DNA from: Chaetoderma sp. LZ-2023a
Lineage: Eukaryota > Mollusca > Caudofoveata > Chaetodermatida > Chaetodermatidae
Assembly: GCA_034401795.1 (NCBI GenBank)
Contig: CM067370.1
Span: 59,684,369 to 59,748,368, forward strand
Length of the DNA: 64,000 nt
Reading direction: 5' to 3'
A program made the translations under genes and the position numbers. The notes under the pieces were generated by a model, which made no database searches, was not told the origin of the DNA, and worked only from the letters and a program-made list of their open reading frames with translations. Below, piece after piece: positions 55,908 to 64,000 of this stretch; position 1 is the first letter of the stretch, and the number at the start of each line of letters is the position of its first letter.

Positions 55908-56078
55908 ATAATAGAAGCGGCCAAACAGGCGAATGCCCATGATTTCATCATGTCTTTTGAGCAAGGTTATGACACACCTGTGGGAGAGAAAGGTATACGC
56001 TTGTCCGGTGGTCAGAAGCAGCGCATTGCTATTGCTAGAGCCTTACTTATGGATCCAGTCTTATTACTGCTTGATGAG
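55908..56078 (+). CDS. ABCB10-like: ABCB10-like transporter, exon: ABC signature and Walker B
   Basis: The acceptor 'tgtttacag' ends at 55907 and the donor GTAAAG begins at 56079; phase 0 at both ends, 57 codons. It encodes [20 protein letters not shown], then [19 protein letters not shown], then [26 protein letters not shown] is the ABC signature motif that completes the ATP site of the partner half. VLLLLDE is Walker B with the catalytic Glu. 'ANAHDFI..F..GYdT.VGEKG' is shared by ABCB8/ABCB10-type transporters. No key residue is missing. Confidence 0.95.
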
Positions 56079-56976
56079 GTAAAGTTCAATTAGTTAGCTG
56101 ACTGACAAGTCAACTGAGCTAAAAAAAATGGTGAGAACTCCTATAGAACTACCCTTCAGAATTCAGCATACAGAATTATGATTGGTCAATCTTTCCAGTG
56201 ACCATAATGGATTTTCTAAAAATCGTTAGGAAATCAGTTAAAACCACTACTCATTAACCACATGTGTCATTTCACTCAAACTTGGATGGAAGGATCATAT
56301 GGTCAGAGGCTTCCGAACCTGTATACTGAATTTTGATCATTCAATTTTTCCAGCAGCCAAATTGGATTTTTTTTAATTGGCAGGCACTCCTTTAAAATGC
56401 TAATCCCCATTAATCGCTTGAGCGATTTAAAGCAAACTTTGATGGAAGGGCCCTATGGAAGTACCTCTCAGAACATGTATACAGAATTATGATTGGCTAA
56501 TTTTTCCAGCAGCGATCTTTAATTTTCCGAAGATTTCCGTGAAATCATTTAAAATCCTACTTGAATGGAATGACCCTATAGTGGTATACTTCAGAACTGG
56601 TATATGTTGGATGCCCTCGGGCCTCTTGTGATAATGGACCTTTCCATTTTTAGCCATGCCCTGCCCATCTCTAGCTAAAATCCACCCACACCTCGCTCGT
56701 GTTGAGATCGATCGATCTCTGAACTTACTATCAATTTCCAGAAAACTATACAGGTAAGCTGTTGAATATTTTGAAACTAATTTGACTTGGTGTTAATATT
56801 CAACAGCATGTTTCTTAAATAGCAAAAACATACAATTCGTGTCGGCCTATTAAGCGTTAAAGATGGGCTTAATCGAATCATTCATGACATCATGATAATG
56901 ATATCAGCATACACATCGCGTAGTTGATTATGACATCATATGATTGAGTGAGGGAATGGATACAATTCTTCTTCAG
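56079..56976. repeat. Intron with REP-B-like and 'ccccgcccat' family repeats
   Basis: 56110-56640 has 'acagaattatgattggtcaa' units and ends 'gccctcgggcctcttgtg'; 56640-56950 is a copy of the family at 54150. Confidence 0.5.
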
Positions 56977-57099
56977 GCGACGAGTGCTCTGGATGCTGAA
57001 AGTGAATTTCTGGTACAAGAAGCTATTGATCGTGCAATGAAGCATCGCACTGTACTCGTGATTGCACACAGATTATCCACAGTCAGAAATGCTTCTAAG
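56977..57099 (+). CDS. ABCB10-like: ABCB10-like transporter, exon: D-loop and H-loop
   Basis: The acceptor 'cttcttcag' ends at 56976 and the donor GTCAGT begins at 57100; phase 0 at both ends, 41 codons. It encodes [20 protein letters not shown], then [20 protein letters not shown] and K. SALDAESE is the D-loop; IAHRLST carries the switch histidine of the H-loop. The open frame carries on downstream, but those residues do not resemble the expected 'd.I.Vl..G.i.E.G.H.eLl' end of the domain. I see no exon with that end between 57100 and the left end of DIRS-4, so it should lie beyond the window. Confidence 0.95.
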
Positions 57100-58610
57100 G
57101 TCAGTGAGTATGAGTTGGCATTAATTACGATGCTAAAAGACAAAATGTCTATCATAGATAATGTTGTAGTTCAAGTTTATTGTTTTTGGTTCAGCTGGCT
57201 TGTCACTCAGCTAAGGTATAATGATGACCCACTGTCCAGCCTTCTGCTTGCGTGTCTATGTCAACAGTGGTGGCAGGTTTTTTTCTGGATGTATTGACAC
57301 CAAACTAGGTCAAGGCGTTCATGTACTTGCTGCCAGCTATATAAGAAATAAGTCAGTCTATCCTAATTTCTGGATAATATAAGTTAAATGTCAATTTTGC
57401 CATTGGAATCAATAGTAAATTATTTAGGCAGCACATTTTTTTCAAGCCCATAGCGTAGCAGAGGAACTCGACATAGCGATCCAAATGAGCTCTGGCGTAA
57501 CAAGAATTAGGTAGATGTTAAAAATTTTCAATGGATAATTAATTTCCAACAAGGACTTATCAGGTCATAAAACTTTACAGATTTGATCTATACCATCATT
57601 GCATCTAGTCTCCATCATAATTCAAATGATTTTCAAATTTTTTTCATGTTTTTAAAGAGGTTGGACTTAAATTATTTTGCATCAAGAATTAGGTAAATGT
57701 TAAAGTTTTTCAATGGACGTCTATTTTATCAAGGACTTATCCAATCTTAATAAAACTTTACAGATTTTATCTATACCATCATTGCATCTAGTCTGCATCG
57801 TACTTGAAATGACTGTCCAATTTTTTGCATATTTTCTCATGGTTTGGACTTAGCCTATTTTGCAACAAGAATTAGATAAATGTTAAGTTTTTCAATGGAC
57901 GTTTAATTCATCCGATGTCAATAAAACTTTACAGATTTGTTCTCGCTAGCATTGCATCCAGTCTCCATCACGATTATTGTGATTTTCACATTTTTGGGGA
58001 TTAGAATATTTTTGTGTGATATATATCCTGAAGCAAAGAATTAGAAGAATGTTTTTCAGTTGATATTTAATCATTCAAGAACTTATCCAATCACATTAAA
58101 ACTTCGCATTTTTGTTTTATGCCATCAGTGCATTTAGTCTACATGACATTAAATAAGATTTTCTAAGCAGAAAGCGAAACATCTGTCACTTTTCCGACGA
58201 CGGCGTCAACAATGTTAAGTTTTTGCGTCTCAGTTTATATTTCAGGATCAATTAATCCTATTACAACTAAACTTGGCTTTGTGGTTGCCTATACTGTTAG
58301 GATGCGGCATGATGATACTGAGGTCACAAGGTCAAGGTCACTGACCTTGATACAAAACTCTGTTTTTTCATTGTTACGTTTTCGCGTTTACCTTTAATGG
58401 TAGGAAGCAGCATGCTGACACTGAAGTCACAATGTCGAAGTCATTCTGACCTCTACAAAACTTTGTTATTTTTCAATGTTATGTTTTTAGGCTTGGCAAA
58501 TCTTATTATATTTCAGGATTTCTTAACCCTAACGGAACACAACTTGGGTACATGGTTGCTTATGCCAAGAGGATACAGGATGGTGACATGAAGGTCACCA
58601 GGTTAAAGCC
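57100..58610. repeat. Intron with four ~170-186-bp tandem units
   Basis: Units starting near 'caagaattaggtagatgtta' lie at about 57498, 57684, 57862 and 58030, each with 'ataaaactttacagattt' and 'catcattgcatctagtctcc'. From about 58225 the 'aaggtcactgaccttgata' family follows. The last ABCB exon was not found here. Confidence 0.5.
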
Positions 58611-58806
58611 ATTTCACTTCAAGAGTATACTTACCTCCCTAATAGTCTTTGATATTGCTAAATATCGGCTTTCACTCAATAAAACACTCAGATTAAAAAA
58701 AGTTAGGTGCCCCTACTGGGCAGGGAGTCGGAGGGCAGTCCGGCAGATGCCAGCCCCACCACCGCGCATGCGCAGACTAGCACTTCCTCTTTGCTAATTT
58801 ATTGGC
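58611..58806 (+). repeat. Left inverted terminal repeat of DIRS-4
   Basis: Starts 'atttcacttcaagagtatac' and contains 'aaaagttaggtgcccctact' and 'accgcgcatgcgcagactag'. It is inverted relative to the right repeats of DIRS-0 and DIRS-2, and its first ~35 bp are complementary to the first block of their internal complementary regions. Confidence 0.85.
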
Positions 58807-58898
58807 AAAGGGTTCACACATGCTTTCATGCTTAAAGCTTTTCTGAGCTATTTAAGTCGTAAAATCATATGTTAGAAGTGTTATACAACCTGTGAAAG

Positions 58899-58949
58899 AT
58901 GACAGAGCGTTTTAATTCGCCGGAGGAGGGCCCAGGACCTATCCATCAG
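58899..58949 (+). CDS. Predicted leader exon of DIRS-4 gag
   Basis: An ATG at 58899 opens 17 codons (MTERFNSPEEGPGPIHQ) that end exactly at CAG|GTGACT, a good donor. Joining to the acceptor 'ctgtttcag' before 59730 keeps the reading frame and puts a Met start on a gag body that has none: an in-frame stop at 59688 and no ATG until about 59857. A G+C jump starts here too. Seen only in this copy, because the others are truncated, so it is a prediction from splice signals and phase. Confidence 0.5.
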
Positions 58950-59729
58950 GTGACTTCTAGTATATTTTAGCGAGTTATCCCGTTGTAATGTGTTTCTGGG
59001 ACTCGCGGTTTTTTCGTGATAACCGCCTAATATTTTCAAAATGGTGCTATGAAATACTAATCTCTCTTTGTGTTTATGTCCACAGTTATCTATTTATGGT
59101 TGTACAGGACATCACATCAACAGAGGGTTTGTTTTCTCTCCACCAAGGTTCCATTTCCTACTAATACTGTTAGGTTATCTAACCAAAAAGTCTATGTCCA
59201 GTGACTTGGAGGCCTCGCAAGAAGGTTTTCTCACTTTGCCCTCTTGGGGCAATTCCTTTCCCCATAAGGTGGAGAGAGTTAAGAGGTCATAGTGTTGGTG
59301 GAGTGTTCCAGTTCATCAGATTGGATGGTTTGTCTATGCAAAGAATCAGGTATTCTAATTAATGATATGAGGCACTTCTCTTATTTTTGAAAATAATTAT
59401 TTAATCTTCTGCCATTTTATCATTGTTTATCTGATGTTTGTTTAGCCTGAATGTTCTATCCTTTCTAGTCAGGATGTTCTGGATATGAATACAATTAGTC
59501 CTTACACCTGGATGTTTGTTTCGGTTCGTTTTTAATTTCTTTTTTGAAATTATGACGTCATAATCAGCCTTGCACTTTATTAACATTTAAAGTTTTGCCC
59601 AACGCTGGTTTCTAATCTCTGAGAGGTGCTCTTTATGAACACTTTTTCCTTCTCCTTTTTATTTTGGTTTTGAGTTTTTTCTAACCGTAACTAAAATACT
59701 CATTGTCCTTGTCTTCTGGCCTGTTTCAG
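58950..59729 (+). other. Predicted intron between DIRS-4 leader and gag body
   Basis: GT at 58950, AG at 59728-59729, about 780 nt, AT-rich, with a pyrimidine tract before the acceptor. DIRS-1 and DIRS-3 keep only its 3' part. Another acceptor-like 'tatgtccacag' at about 59076-59086 could give an extra exon. Confidence 0.4.
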
Positions 59730-61764
59730 AGACTTGGTTGTCCGTCCTGTGGTCGTTTCCTAAAGGAGAGATTCATTCCGCATTTATGCTTTCAATGTAG
59801 TCCTTGTGGCCCATTGCTTAAATGTGATATATGTAAGCAGTGGGGTGGCGATCTAATGGCCGAGTTTTTATCATTGCAGGCGAAGGATAAGGCCAGGGAG
59901 GAAGAGAGGAAACAGAAGAGAGAGAGAGGTAGCAGGTAAAAAGGGTAAGAGGAAGGCCTCGTCCTCTGTGGACATGGAGGCCTTCCGTAGTGAGATGTTG
60001 GGAGAGATGAAGAGGACAATCAAGGATTTGGTTCCAGAGTTGCTCCGTAGCATGCTTCCTGGATCAAATCCTTTGTTGTCCTCTTCGTCTGCTTCGGAGC
60101 AGATAATCCCCACCTCTGAATCTGGTTTCCTTAGGCCTCTACCAGTTTTCGATGATTCAGAGGTGGCCCCATTAGAGGGGGCATTCCAGGACACTGGCAG
60201 CAGGCTTGCCGTGCCGGTGGTCCATGGACGGTTGTCGCTGGAACCTGCTGGCTGCTTATCACTCCAGGGGTATCCGCACGCCGCAGGTGCCAGTACCTCC
60301 TATGGCACCTTCCCTGACCAGTCTGGGTTAGCTCTCTTTGCTGACCCGGAGTCTAATCTTTCTGGCCAGGAGGAAGAGGATTATCTGCTGGGTTCTCTTT
60401 CTGATGCTGTGACCATGGACATTGACGTCTGTGCACCCCTCGCGGGGAATACAGGCGACATTGTCCACGGTTCTACTCACGCAGGAGTAGAAGTCACGGC
60501 TCAGAGGGTGGCCCGGGTTGGACCTGACGGCCAGTTGTTCCGCATACCTCGGCTTGCCAAGAGTATAGCTAGTTCTGGCCAGGGTCGTGGTGTGGCGGTA
60601 AGCCCCCCACGCAATACCACAGCGCCTGCTCCTGGACAAGCCAGTCAGATTAGCATGCCTGCTCTTTCGGGCCCGCATGCTTTCTCTGGCTTGCCAGGAG
60701 TGTCAGGCTATCCAGCTACAAGCTCGCCTGCGAATGCTCAGGAGGAAGATGAAGGCCCTCGTCTTGTAGAGCTTTTGCAGGTAGCCACGGAGGAGGATTG
60801 GTCAGACGCTTGTCAATGGCTTATAAGCGTCAGGCCAGACCTGCCTGTGGAACAGTCGGCTAGCCAGCGAGACCACCGGCCGTGGTTAGCTGGTAAGTCG
60901 ACTGTTAGCGCCATGCCATCTCTACCGCTGGCGGAACATACCGTTGATATGTTCTCGGCGGTGGAGACGTCCATCAAGGCGAATGGACGTCTCGCGAAGG
61001 CCCCTCGCGAGGTTGCAAGGTGCTGCCGCATCGTACCCGTGGAGTATCAGAGGTACGGTGTGGTACCTAAGCCGAGCGTTGATGACCGCGCGGCATTAGG
61101 TGAAGACACGCGGCCAGGCTCCCGTTCTGACACGGGAGTGCTGTGTTCGAACGTGTTGCATTCGGCCAATACCGCGTTGCGTGATGCGGAGGAGAGTGGG
61201 AGAACGTCTATTGCGGCGCTATCTCATGTCTCCCAGCTGTTGCAAGGGGTAGTGACAGCATCCGCATCGCGCCAGCCGAGCCCGATAACGGTCCAGAGAG
61301 CCATCCAGGATGGAATCAACCTGGCTCTGGATTGTTTGACTCGGGCTGTGACCAGAAGTGTCTGGACGAGGCGCACATTTGCGTTGAACAACCTGTGCCC
61401 GTCCCAGGACCTGTACAATAGGCTGCTGCGTACGCCTATGGCAGGTCCTGGTCTCTTTGTAGGTGAGGGATGCAAGCACCTCCAGGAGACGGTCACTCTG
61501 GTCAACAACCAGAGGGCACTGCGCGAACAGTTTGAGGTGCTCCGTAGGGAGCGCGTTCGTGCAGCACCCCCTGCGTACCATCCCCTGCAGGCTCGAGGTG
61601 GAGGTGGCCATGTCAGAGGCCAGCTACCAGCGCAACGTCGGCCACATGCGATTCGGCCAGCAGTGAGGTGCGGGGGGGGCGCAGGCTCCTCAAGCGCAGC
61701 CAGCCAGGCAGCCACCCGCGCACCGAGGTGCGCGCGAGGATCTGGTCATGGTAATCGTGCCTGA
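59730..61764 (+). pseudogene. DIRS-4 gag (body exon), one frameshift
   Basis: Starts RLGCPSCGRFLKERFIPHLC; the cluster C-x2-C-x10-H-x-C-x2-C-x2-C-x5-C-x2-C is complete (CPSC, HLC, FQC, SPC, CDIC). A 1-nt class indel in an AG run at about 59917-59930 moves the frame; from about 59935 the second frame is open to 61764 (VDMEAFRSEMLGEMKRTIKD, through QPSPITVQRAIQDGINLALD and LYNRLLRTPMAGPGLF). The C-terminal ~60 residues are Arg/Ala/Gly-rich, as expected for nucleic-acid binding, ending ...GHGNRA. The stop overlaps the RT start by 17 bp. Confidence 0.8.
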
Positions 61765-62518
61765 TGGGCCGGTTACCACGGTGAGAACCACTCCGGTGTT
61801 TCTGGCAAAGGAGACAGTGCCACTCTTGCACTCCTTATGTCCACCTCTCTCCCTAGGTGGTCTAGTGGGAGGCCGGTTGGCCCACCACAAGCAAGAGTGG
61901 GAACGGTTAACTCAGGACCGTTTAGTCTTGCGATGGCTTTCAGTCGGGTATCATCCCGATTGGATGACAGGCCCACCATCGCGACTGTCTCTGGTGCCAA
62001 TCTGGACTCAGAACCCAAGAGATCCAGATCAAAGGGTGTGTATAGAGGAGGAGATAGACTCCCTCATACAAAAAGAAGCAATTCAGCCGGCGCAAAAGTG
62101 CCCGGGCTTCTATTCAACTGTGTTCTTTGTAACAAAAAGCACCGGAGGGTGGAGACCAATTCTCAACCTCAAGCCATTGAACAAGTTCATAGAGACACCC
62201 AGTTTCAAGAAGGAGACTGTGAAGTCAGTGTTAGCATGGTTGGAGAAGGGAATGTGGACAGCTTCAATAGATTTGAAGGATGCTTATTTCCACATTCCTA
62301 TAGCGAGGAGTTTCCGTCGCTTCCTGAGATTTGCATTCCAGGGCAGACAGTGGGAATTCAGGGTGTTACCCTTCGGAATTTCCATGGCTCCTCGGGTTTT
62401 CACCAGAGTGGTTCTTGCGATAACAGCATACCTCCGCAGGAGAAGCATAGCAGTCCACACGTACATAGACGACTGGCTGTTAAAAGCACACAACCGGGAA
62501 AGTTTATCACAGACTTAG
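61748..62518 (+). pseudogene. DIRS-4 reverse transcriptase, truncated by frameshift
   Basis: The ATG at 61748 lies inside the gag stop region (ATGGTAATCGTGCCTGA). Residues about 95-250 form the RT palm: EEEIDSLIQKEAIQPAQ, GGWRPILNLKPLNKFIE, TASIDLKDAYFHIPIARSF, LPFGISMAPRVFTRVV and VHTYIDDWLLKAHN with the YIDD box. A net 31-bp deletion at about 62505, relative to DIRS-1, shifts the frame and ends the ORF at ESLSQT. The remainder of the polyprotein continues in the +2 frame. Confidence 0.88.
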
Positions 62519-63852
62519 GCTGGATAATCAATTTCCAAAAATCAGAGCTGACTCCATCCCAGAAGTTTGTTTACCTGGGAATGTTCTTCGATCTAGAGAC
62601 AGGATATGTTTATCCTACTCAGGAGAGGGTTCAGATACTCATTTCAGTAATACAGTCAGTGTGCAACAGTCATCATGTCCTGGCACGGGTTTACTGGAGA
62701 ATGCTGGGGTTGATGGTTTCTCTGGAACCATTCATTCCTCAGGCGGCCTTACGCAGGCGGCCGCTCCAGTTATTTCTCATGACACAATGGACCCAGAGTA
62801 CAGGTTCACTGGACTTACACATGTCAGTGTTGGAGCCTCTAATTCACCACCTTCAGTGGTGGTTGAAGAGGGAGAATCTCTTGGCGGGGGTTATGCTAAC
62901 CCCTCCTCACCCTCAGGTAATGATGTATACAGATGCATCGATGGAGGGGTGGGGAGCTTGCCTGGAAGAATCCACGATATCAGGGCTTTGGAATCTGGAA
63001 CAGTCAAAGGAACATATCAATCTACTGGAGTTACGAGCAGTAGTCCTGGGCCTGGAACATTTCTTACAGAAAGTTCAGGGCAAGCGTGTTCTAATTCGAT
63101 CAGACAACTCAACAGTAGAGACTTACATAAACCGCCAGGGCAGAACGAAGTCGCCCAGTCTCTGTATGATGACATGGAAACTGCTTTGTTGGTGCCTGGA
63201 TCACAGGATTACCTTGAAAGCAGTTCATATTCCGGGAAGGTTAAATCTGCTAGCAGACTCATTGAGCCGAAGGATGAGTGTTTTACCGACGGAATGGCAA
63301 CTAAATCAATGTGTGGTGGATCGTCTGTTCGACCACTGGGGGAAACCCAACATAGATTTATTCGCAACGAAGAAGAATGCGAAGATGACGACGTACGTCT
63401 CTCCGATTCCAGATCCAAGCGCTTTCGCAACAGATGCATTAACTATCAGCTGGGTGGGAATGTATGCATACGCATTCCCTTCAGCAATCCTGATTCCAAA
63501 AATTCTTCAGAAAATCAAACAGGAGGAGTGCCAAGTGCTTCTGATCGCCCCAAATTGGCCACGCCGATCATGGTATACGGATCTGCTGGACCTTCTGGTT
63601 CCTCTGCCTCTGATGGACAACATTATCTTCCAGGGCAAGGCCCTTCAGAACAATCCGTCAATGTTCAGATTGACTGCGTGGATGTTGTCAAGGAATCTAG
63701 AATTAAAGAGGGCTTTTCTGAGCAAGCAGCCATGTTTATGGCAAAAGCCAGGAGGGGGTCAACCTCCAGAGCATATAATTATAAAATCAACAGATTTGCA
63801 GAATGGTGCTCAAAAAGATGTATTGATCCAATGGATTCATCTATTCAGGTAG
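62505..63852 (+). pseudogene. DIRS-4 RT thumb, RNase H and methyltransferase-like part
   Basis: Continuation of the polyprotein after the 31-bp deletion: TDLGWIINFQKSELTPSQKF (thumb), MYTDASMEGWGACLEESTIS, LELRAVVLGLEHFL, RSDNSTVETYINRQGRTKSP and LADSLSRRMS (RNase H, all acidic catalytic residues visible), then NIDLFATKKNAKMTTYVSPI through LIAPNWPRRSWYTDLLDLLV. Four codons (CNPV in DIRS-1) are lost in frame near 63598. The C-terminal ~40 codons overlap the recombinase. Confidence 0.88.
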
Positions 63853-64000
63853 TAGCTGATTTCCTCTGTCACCTGTATGATGCCTATAGCCTCAAGCCTA
63901 ACTCTATTGCTGGTTATAAATCAGCTTTAATGACAGTTATCCCTTGCTTGGCTAATAGGGGAAGTGATGAAGTAAGTACATTAAATATTACTTAATTAAA
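63732..64000 (+). pseudogene. DIRS-4 tyrosine recombinase, N-terminal part
   Basis: The ATG at 63732 opens MFMAKARRGSTSRAYNYKIN, RFAEWCSKRCIDPMDSSIQV and VADFLCHLYDAYSLKPNSIA, the SAM-like core-binding domain. It overlaps the preceding ORF by 121 bp. Near 63985 two extra bases relative to DIRS-2 shift the frame (STLNIT then stop). The catalytic domain lies outside the window. Confidence 0.85.

Larger units (their letters stand above)
955..57099 (+). other. ABCB10-like: Span of ABCB10-like half ABC transporter gene (nine internal exons; both gene ends outside window)
   Basis: Nine exons at 955-1143, 5499-5609, 26882-26955, 37835-37928, 49036-49097, 51634-51760, 53054-53214, 55908-56078 and 56977-57099 have AG acceptors and GT donors and join in matching phases into 370 codons without a stop. 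In order they hold the loop before TM5, TM5, TM6, linker, A-loop, Walker A, Q-loop, signature, Walker B, D-loop and H-loop. That is the C-terminal half of a type IV ABC exporter of subfamily B. ABCB10 members are half transporters of the mitochondrial inner membrane; ABCB8 or TAP-like proteins are the alternatives. Upstream exons (targeting peptide, TM1-4) and the C-terminal exon after the H-loop were not found. Introns reach 21 kb because of inserted transposons. Confidence 0.85.
58611..64000 (+). mobile_element. DIRS-4: DIRS-like retrotransposon with intact left end, running off the window
   Basis: Left terminal repeat (58611 to about 58806), leader exon (58899-58949), a spacer with intron-like character, gag (59730-61764), RT (61748-62518), RNase H/methyltransferase-like part (to 63852) and the start of the recombinase (63732 on). 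The most complete copy in the window, but with at least three frame-breaking changes. The right end lies outside. Confidence 0.88.

Noticed and set aside
57100-57297. Coding continuation of the last ABCB exon
   Set aside because: After the donor GTCAGT at 57100 the residues do not fit the end of an ABC ATPase domain.

Overview
The window is animal nuclear DNA: one protein-coding gene cut into short exons by very long introns that are packed with transposable elements. The repeats that open with 'agctcacctgtcctgaaaggcc' and close with 'ccttgggcctcttg', together with palindromic MITEs and tRNA-derived SINEs, are the sort seen in molluscan genomes. A bivalve or gastropod is therefore my best guess (inference only; nothing here fixes the species). 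Nothing looks prokaryotic.

Host gene. Nine plus-strand exons between 955 and 57099 join in compatible phases into 370 uninterrupted codons. They encode the last two transmembrane helices and most of the nucleotide-binding domain (Walker A, Q-loop, signature, Walker B, D-loop, H-loop) of an ABCB10-like half ABC transporter. The first exons and the last exon(s) lie outside the window.

Region by region. 1-11.3 kb: introns with a ~146-bp tandem array (1.9-3.5 kb), other families and a 1.8-kb 'REP-A' repeat (8.04-9.84 kb). 11.3-25.6 kb: three DIRS-like tyrosine-recombinase retrotransposons, DIRS-0 (minus strand, truncated), DIRS-1 (plus, head-to-head with DIRS-0) and DIRS-2 (plus, degraded). 29.9-37.8 kb: DIRS-3 (plus), with a 1.44-kb palindromic TTAA element in its recombinase gene and a 1.79-kb hAT-like element in its right terminal repeat. 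Its right end stops about 12-15 nt before an ABCB exon. 38.3-38.65 kb: nine 43-bp minisatellite units. 40.6-43.5 kb: SINEs and a LINE ORF1 remnant. 46.3-47.94 kb: a complete-looking Tc1-like transposon with an intact DD34E transposase. 49-57.1 kb: the ATP-binding exons among small repeats. 58.6 kb to the end: DIRS-4, the only copy with its left end. It continues past the window.

How the DIRS parts fit together. Across copies one can see Gag with an N-terminal Cys/His cluster, RT-RNase H-methyltransferase-like polyprotein, a partly overlapping tyrosine recombinase, inverted terminal repeats, and an internal complementary region made of the reverse complements of both outer ends. In DIRS-4 a 17-codon leader exon with a donor site is in phase with an acceptor in front of the ATG-less gag body, which suggests a spliced gag mRNA. 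Every copy seen carries frameshifts, deletions or stops, so none looks autonomous. No wholly new gene system is evident. The most interesting material is this DIRS structure, the nested insertions, and their closeness to host splice sites.
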